Shown piece after piece: positions 5,367 through 7,667 of a DNA stretch of 7,667 bases. The translations under genes and the position numbers were made by a program. The stretch comes from Clostridia bacterium (GTDB taxonomy: Bacteria > Bacillota > Clostridia > UMGS1883). A model generated the notes under the pieces. It was not told the DNA's origin, searched no databases, and saw nothing but the letters and a program-made list of their open reading frames with translations. How positions within the stretch are numbered: the first letter of the stretch is position 1; each line of letters begins with the position of its first letter. Location of the stretch: assembly GCA_021202495.1 (NCBI GenBank), contig JAJQCX010000108.1, forward strand, positions 1 through 7,667, written 5' to 3'.

Positions 5367-7532
5367 TCACAATTGTTGAAATTTTATAATAGTGACTTCT
5401 CTCACCTCATTGTCCCATTCAACCTCACACCCCAGCGCCTCGGCTACGGCTCTTACGGGTACAAGCGTGCTTTCGTCCTTTCGCTGCGGCGCCGCGTCAA
5501 GCGTCACGGCTTTTCCGTTGACATACATAACGTCCTTTCCGATTGTCATGCTTACGATAACCTCATCAGACAAAACCGCCACATATTCATCGCCCGAAAC
5601 CGTAACATTGCTGCTGAGCTTTTCTTTTATCTCGTCAAGGTAGTCAAAATCGACAATATATCCCAACGCCTCGAAAATCGCCTTCGCAGGAGCCATCACG
5701 CGCCCGTTTTCTGTTTCCGCTGCCGCGTCAAGCGCAATTTCTTTTCCGTCGACAGTCATAACCTCCTGCCCCACGGCAAGTCTTATCTCAGACGCTCCTT
5801 TATCCGCAAAGCTGTCATAATGAATTTCCGCGTCAAGAAGCGACTTGTTGTCAAAATCGTCTATATTTATTTTTCCCCAATCCTCTTCACTTCCAAGGTA
5901 ATACAGGTCGCGAAGCAGCAAGGAAGAAAACGCGCTTTCCTCTATAAGCTCAACGCTTTTCGGCAGTACAACGTTTTCGGCGTCGCACTGCCACAGTGCA
6001 TATCTTCCCATTTCCCGCACGCCGTTTTTTATCAGCACATTCCTTAACCCGCAGTCATCAAAAGCATATTCCAATCGGCTCACACTTCCGGGGATTGTCA
6101 CATCATGCAGCGCGGTGCACCTTTCAAACGCATCATAGCCAATCTCCTCAAGTCCCTCCGGCAGAAAAACAGCCTCCAAGCTGTCGCATCCCGAAAACGC
6201 TCTCTCGCCTATCTCAATCACGCCGACAGGCAGCTCGACCTGCGTCAGACTTTTGCACCCTTCAAATGCTCTTTTGTCTATTTTTTGAACACCCTCGCAA
6301 ACAACATAATTTGCATCCTTTTTTCCGTAAGGGTATGTATGCAGCTCACTCATGTCCTTTGTATAGAGCACTCCGTCACAGCTGACATAATTTTCATTTT
6401 CTGCCGAAACATTTATCGCCGCAAAATTGTCCCCCGGTACATAATACTGCCTTCCCACCGTAAACGCCGCTTCTCCTATATATTCCACATTCGCCGGTAT
6501 CGTTATCTCTTTCAGATTAAAGCAGCCGGAAAAAACTTCCTCGCCTATTCTCGCCAAGCTGTCCGGCAGCTCAATTTCCTCAAATGTGTCATATTGAAAC
6601 GCCCTGTCGCCGATATATTTTAGCCCTTCCGGCAGCTTAACGCTTTCAAACTTGCCGGCATAGTTAAACGCATAGTCCGCAATCCCCACCGTGCCCTCTT
6701 TCACAACATATTCGGTGCTTTCAGCATACGATTCTATTAAATACGCGCCTATGTATAGCGTTTCATTCTCCCAATTATTGGTTTCATCATGATATGCCGT
6801 TGCATCAAAAGCAAATTTTCCTATTTTTTCAACGGTGTCCGCAATTGATATTTCCGTCAAATCGCTCATTTCAAACGCTCGCTCGCCAATCTCCTTAACG
6901 CCCGCGGGAATTGTCACGCTTTTAAGCCGAGCCAACCCGAAAGCCTCATCCTCTATAATCGTTACGCCGTTCGGGATTTCATATTCCGCGTCTTCCTTCC
7001 CCGCCGGATAAACGCGCAGCTTTTCCATGCCTTTCGTAAAAAGCACGCCGTTCTCCGAGCAATAAAACTCGTTTTTTTCGTCAACATTTATTTCCTTCAA
7101 AGCTCGGCACCATAAAAATGCTTCCTTGCCAATCTCCTCAACCGATGAAGGTATCTCAACGCTCCTCAAACCGCTGCTGTCAAAAGCGCTTTCTCCGATT
7201 TCCTTCACGCTTTCGGGTATTTTAACCTCCGTGAGATTTGCGCAGCCGTAAAACATATACGCTCCGATGTTTTCCACACCTTCCTCTATCACAACATCTT
7301 TTATGTCATCTCTGAACATTTCCCACGGTATCTCGCTAAATCCGCTTACGGTGTTTGAGCGACCTCTCATTCTTCCTTCGCCCGAAATCGTCAGCACCCC
7401 GTCAGGTGTAAGCGACCACGTCACATTTTCCCCGCACTCTCCGCTTCGTACATCCTCCGCCGAAACGCTCACAGTGCCAAGCATTGCCGCAAGCAAGCAC
7501 ACCGCAATAACAAAACTCAAAATCCTTTTCAT
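5367..7532 (-). CDS. Secreted BspA-type leucine-rich-repeat protein with copper-amine-oxidase-N-like C-terminal domain
   Basis: The protein has 721 residues. Residues 1-25 form a signal peptide (MKR, hydrophobic core, VSA then ED), so it is exported. Residues 28-56 have the GECGENVTWSLTPDGVLTISGEG lead-in common in such proteins. From about 78 to 575 it is built of BspA/LRR_5 repeats of roughly 23 residues with the pattern LxxVxIPxxVxxIGxxAFxxC. The array is interrupted twice by a related insert (about 154-188 and 380-412; NGVLFTKGM...YPAGK and DGVLYTKDM...YPYGK). Residues about 582-718 are a two-part copper-amine-oxidase-N-like domain (VDGKEIALDA, APAKAIFEALGY; VNGKAVTLDA, VPVRAVAEALGCEVEWD). 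No LPXTG, SLH or C-terminal transmembrane anchor is seen. Such proteins are thought to bind host or matrix proteins or other cells; the ligand here is unknown. ATG 7532 has GGAGGG 7 nt upstream. The gene ends next to the rplS promoter. Confidence 0.9.
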   Translation of the reverse strand: MKRILSFVIAVCLLAAMLGTVSVSAEDVRSGECGENVTWSLTPDGVLTISGEGRMRGRSNTVSGFSEIPWEMFRDDIKDVVIEEGVENIGAYMFYGCANLTEVKIPESVKEIGESAFDSSGLRSVEIPSSVEEIGKEAFLWCRALKEINVDEKNEFYCSENGVLFTKGMEKLRVYPAGKEDAEYEIPNGVTIIEDEAFGLARLKSVTIPAGVKEIGERAFEMSDLTEISIADTVEKIGKFAFDATAYHDETNNWENETLYIGAYLIESYAESTEYVVKEGTVGIADYAFNYAGKFESVKLPEGLKYIGDRAFQYDTFEEIELPDSLARIGEEVFSGCFNLKEITIPANVEYIGEAAFTVGRQYYVPGDNFAAINVSAENENYVSCDGVLYTKDMSELHTYPYGKKDANYVVCEGVQKIDKRAFEGCKSLTQVELPVGVIEIGERAFSGCDSLEAVFLPEGLEEIGYDAFERCTALHDVTIPGSVSRLEYAFDDCGLRNVLIKNGVREMGRYALWQCDAENVVLPKSVELIEESAFSSLLLRDLYYLGSEEDWGKINIDDFDNKSLLDAEIHYDSFADKGASEIRLAVGQEVMTVDGKEIALDAAAETENGRVMAPAKAIFEALGYIVDFDYLDEIKEKLSSNVTVSGDEYVAVLSDEVIVSMTIGKDVMYVNGKAVTLDAAPQRKDESTLVPVRAVAEALGCEVEWDNEVREVTIIKFQQL

Positions 7533-7596
7533 TTCCGTACCCTCCGATTTAATTCATTTTTTCGCCGTCTGCAAAACATCTCTCCCATGCGAAACA

Positions 7597-7607
7597 ATTA
7601 TATTATA
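7597..7607 (-). promoter_or_regulatory. -10 region of the repeat-protein promoter (-35 lost)
   Basis: Two overlapping TATAAT hexamers occur on the minus strand at 7607-7602 and 7602-7597, about 65-75 nt before the ATG. A -35 box 17 nt further upstream would fall inside the poly-G run, so it cannot be read. Confidence 0.5.
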
Positions 7608-7616
7608 CTTCTTGGT

Positions 7617-7667
<51 letters not shown>

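Noticed and set aside
5151..6047. Long 298-codon + strand frame
   Set aside because: It runs antisense through rplS, its leader and the repeat-protein gene, and has no family features or ribosome binding site; it is a shadow of the real minus-strand genes.

Overview
The window looks like a piece of a chromosome from a Gram-positive Clostridia (Bacillota), possibly an endospore former and probably an uncultured species known only from an assembly. The signs are a SigH-type sigma factor, clostridial-style zinc-ribbon and cysteine-rich small proteins, an FMN riboswitch ahead of a RibU-type riboflavin transporter, strong GGAGG-like ribosome binding sites, sigma-A promoters, and a BspA-type leucine-rich-repeat secreted protein. 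The right edge is a run of 51 G, which is most likely a sequencing or assembly artefact at a contig end.

Layout, left to right. (1) 1-364: the C-terminal 120 residues of a DNA methyltransferase on +, clearly more AT-rich than what follows. (2) 458-1640: a + strand cluster with a good sigma-A promoter, sigH, a tRNA-Gly(CCC) beginning 4 nt after the sigH stop, a small double zinc-ribbon protein and a terminator. (3) 1659-2003: a short minus-strand gene for an 81-residue, eight-cysteine protein, transcribed away from the next gene. (4) 2004-3839: a full-length glutamine-hydrolysing asparagine synthetase on +. It is followed by an array of 11-bp repeats and a long-stem bidirectional terminator shared with the convergent gene. 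(5) 4058-4843 on minus: ribU, preceded by a complete FMN riboswitch and a terminator hairpin. (6) 4916-5357 on minus: rplS (ribosomal protein L19) with its own promoter and a probable L19 leader. (7) 5367-7532 on minus: a 721-residue secreted protein with BspA-type repeats and a C-terminal copper-amine-oxidase-N-like domain.

The genes are mostly independent transcription units: housekeeping (rplS, tRNA), regulation (sigH), amino acid and vitamin supply (asnB, ribU) and surface interaction (repeat protein). I see no defence island, prophage, CRISPR array, insertion sequence or biosynthetic cluster. No undescribed system is convincingly visible. The points most worth a second look are the 11-bp repeats, a possible antiterminator pairing in the FMN riboswitch, the GC-rich hairpin after rplS, the very short leader predicted for the cysteine-rich gene, and the artefactual poly-G end.
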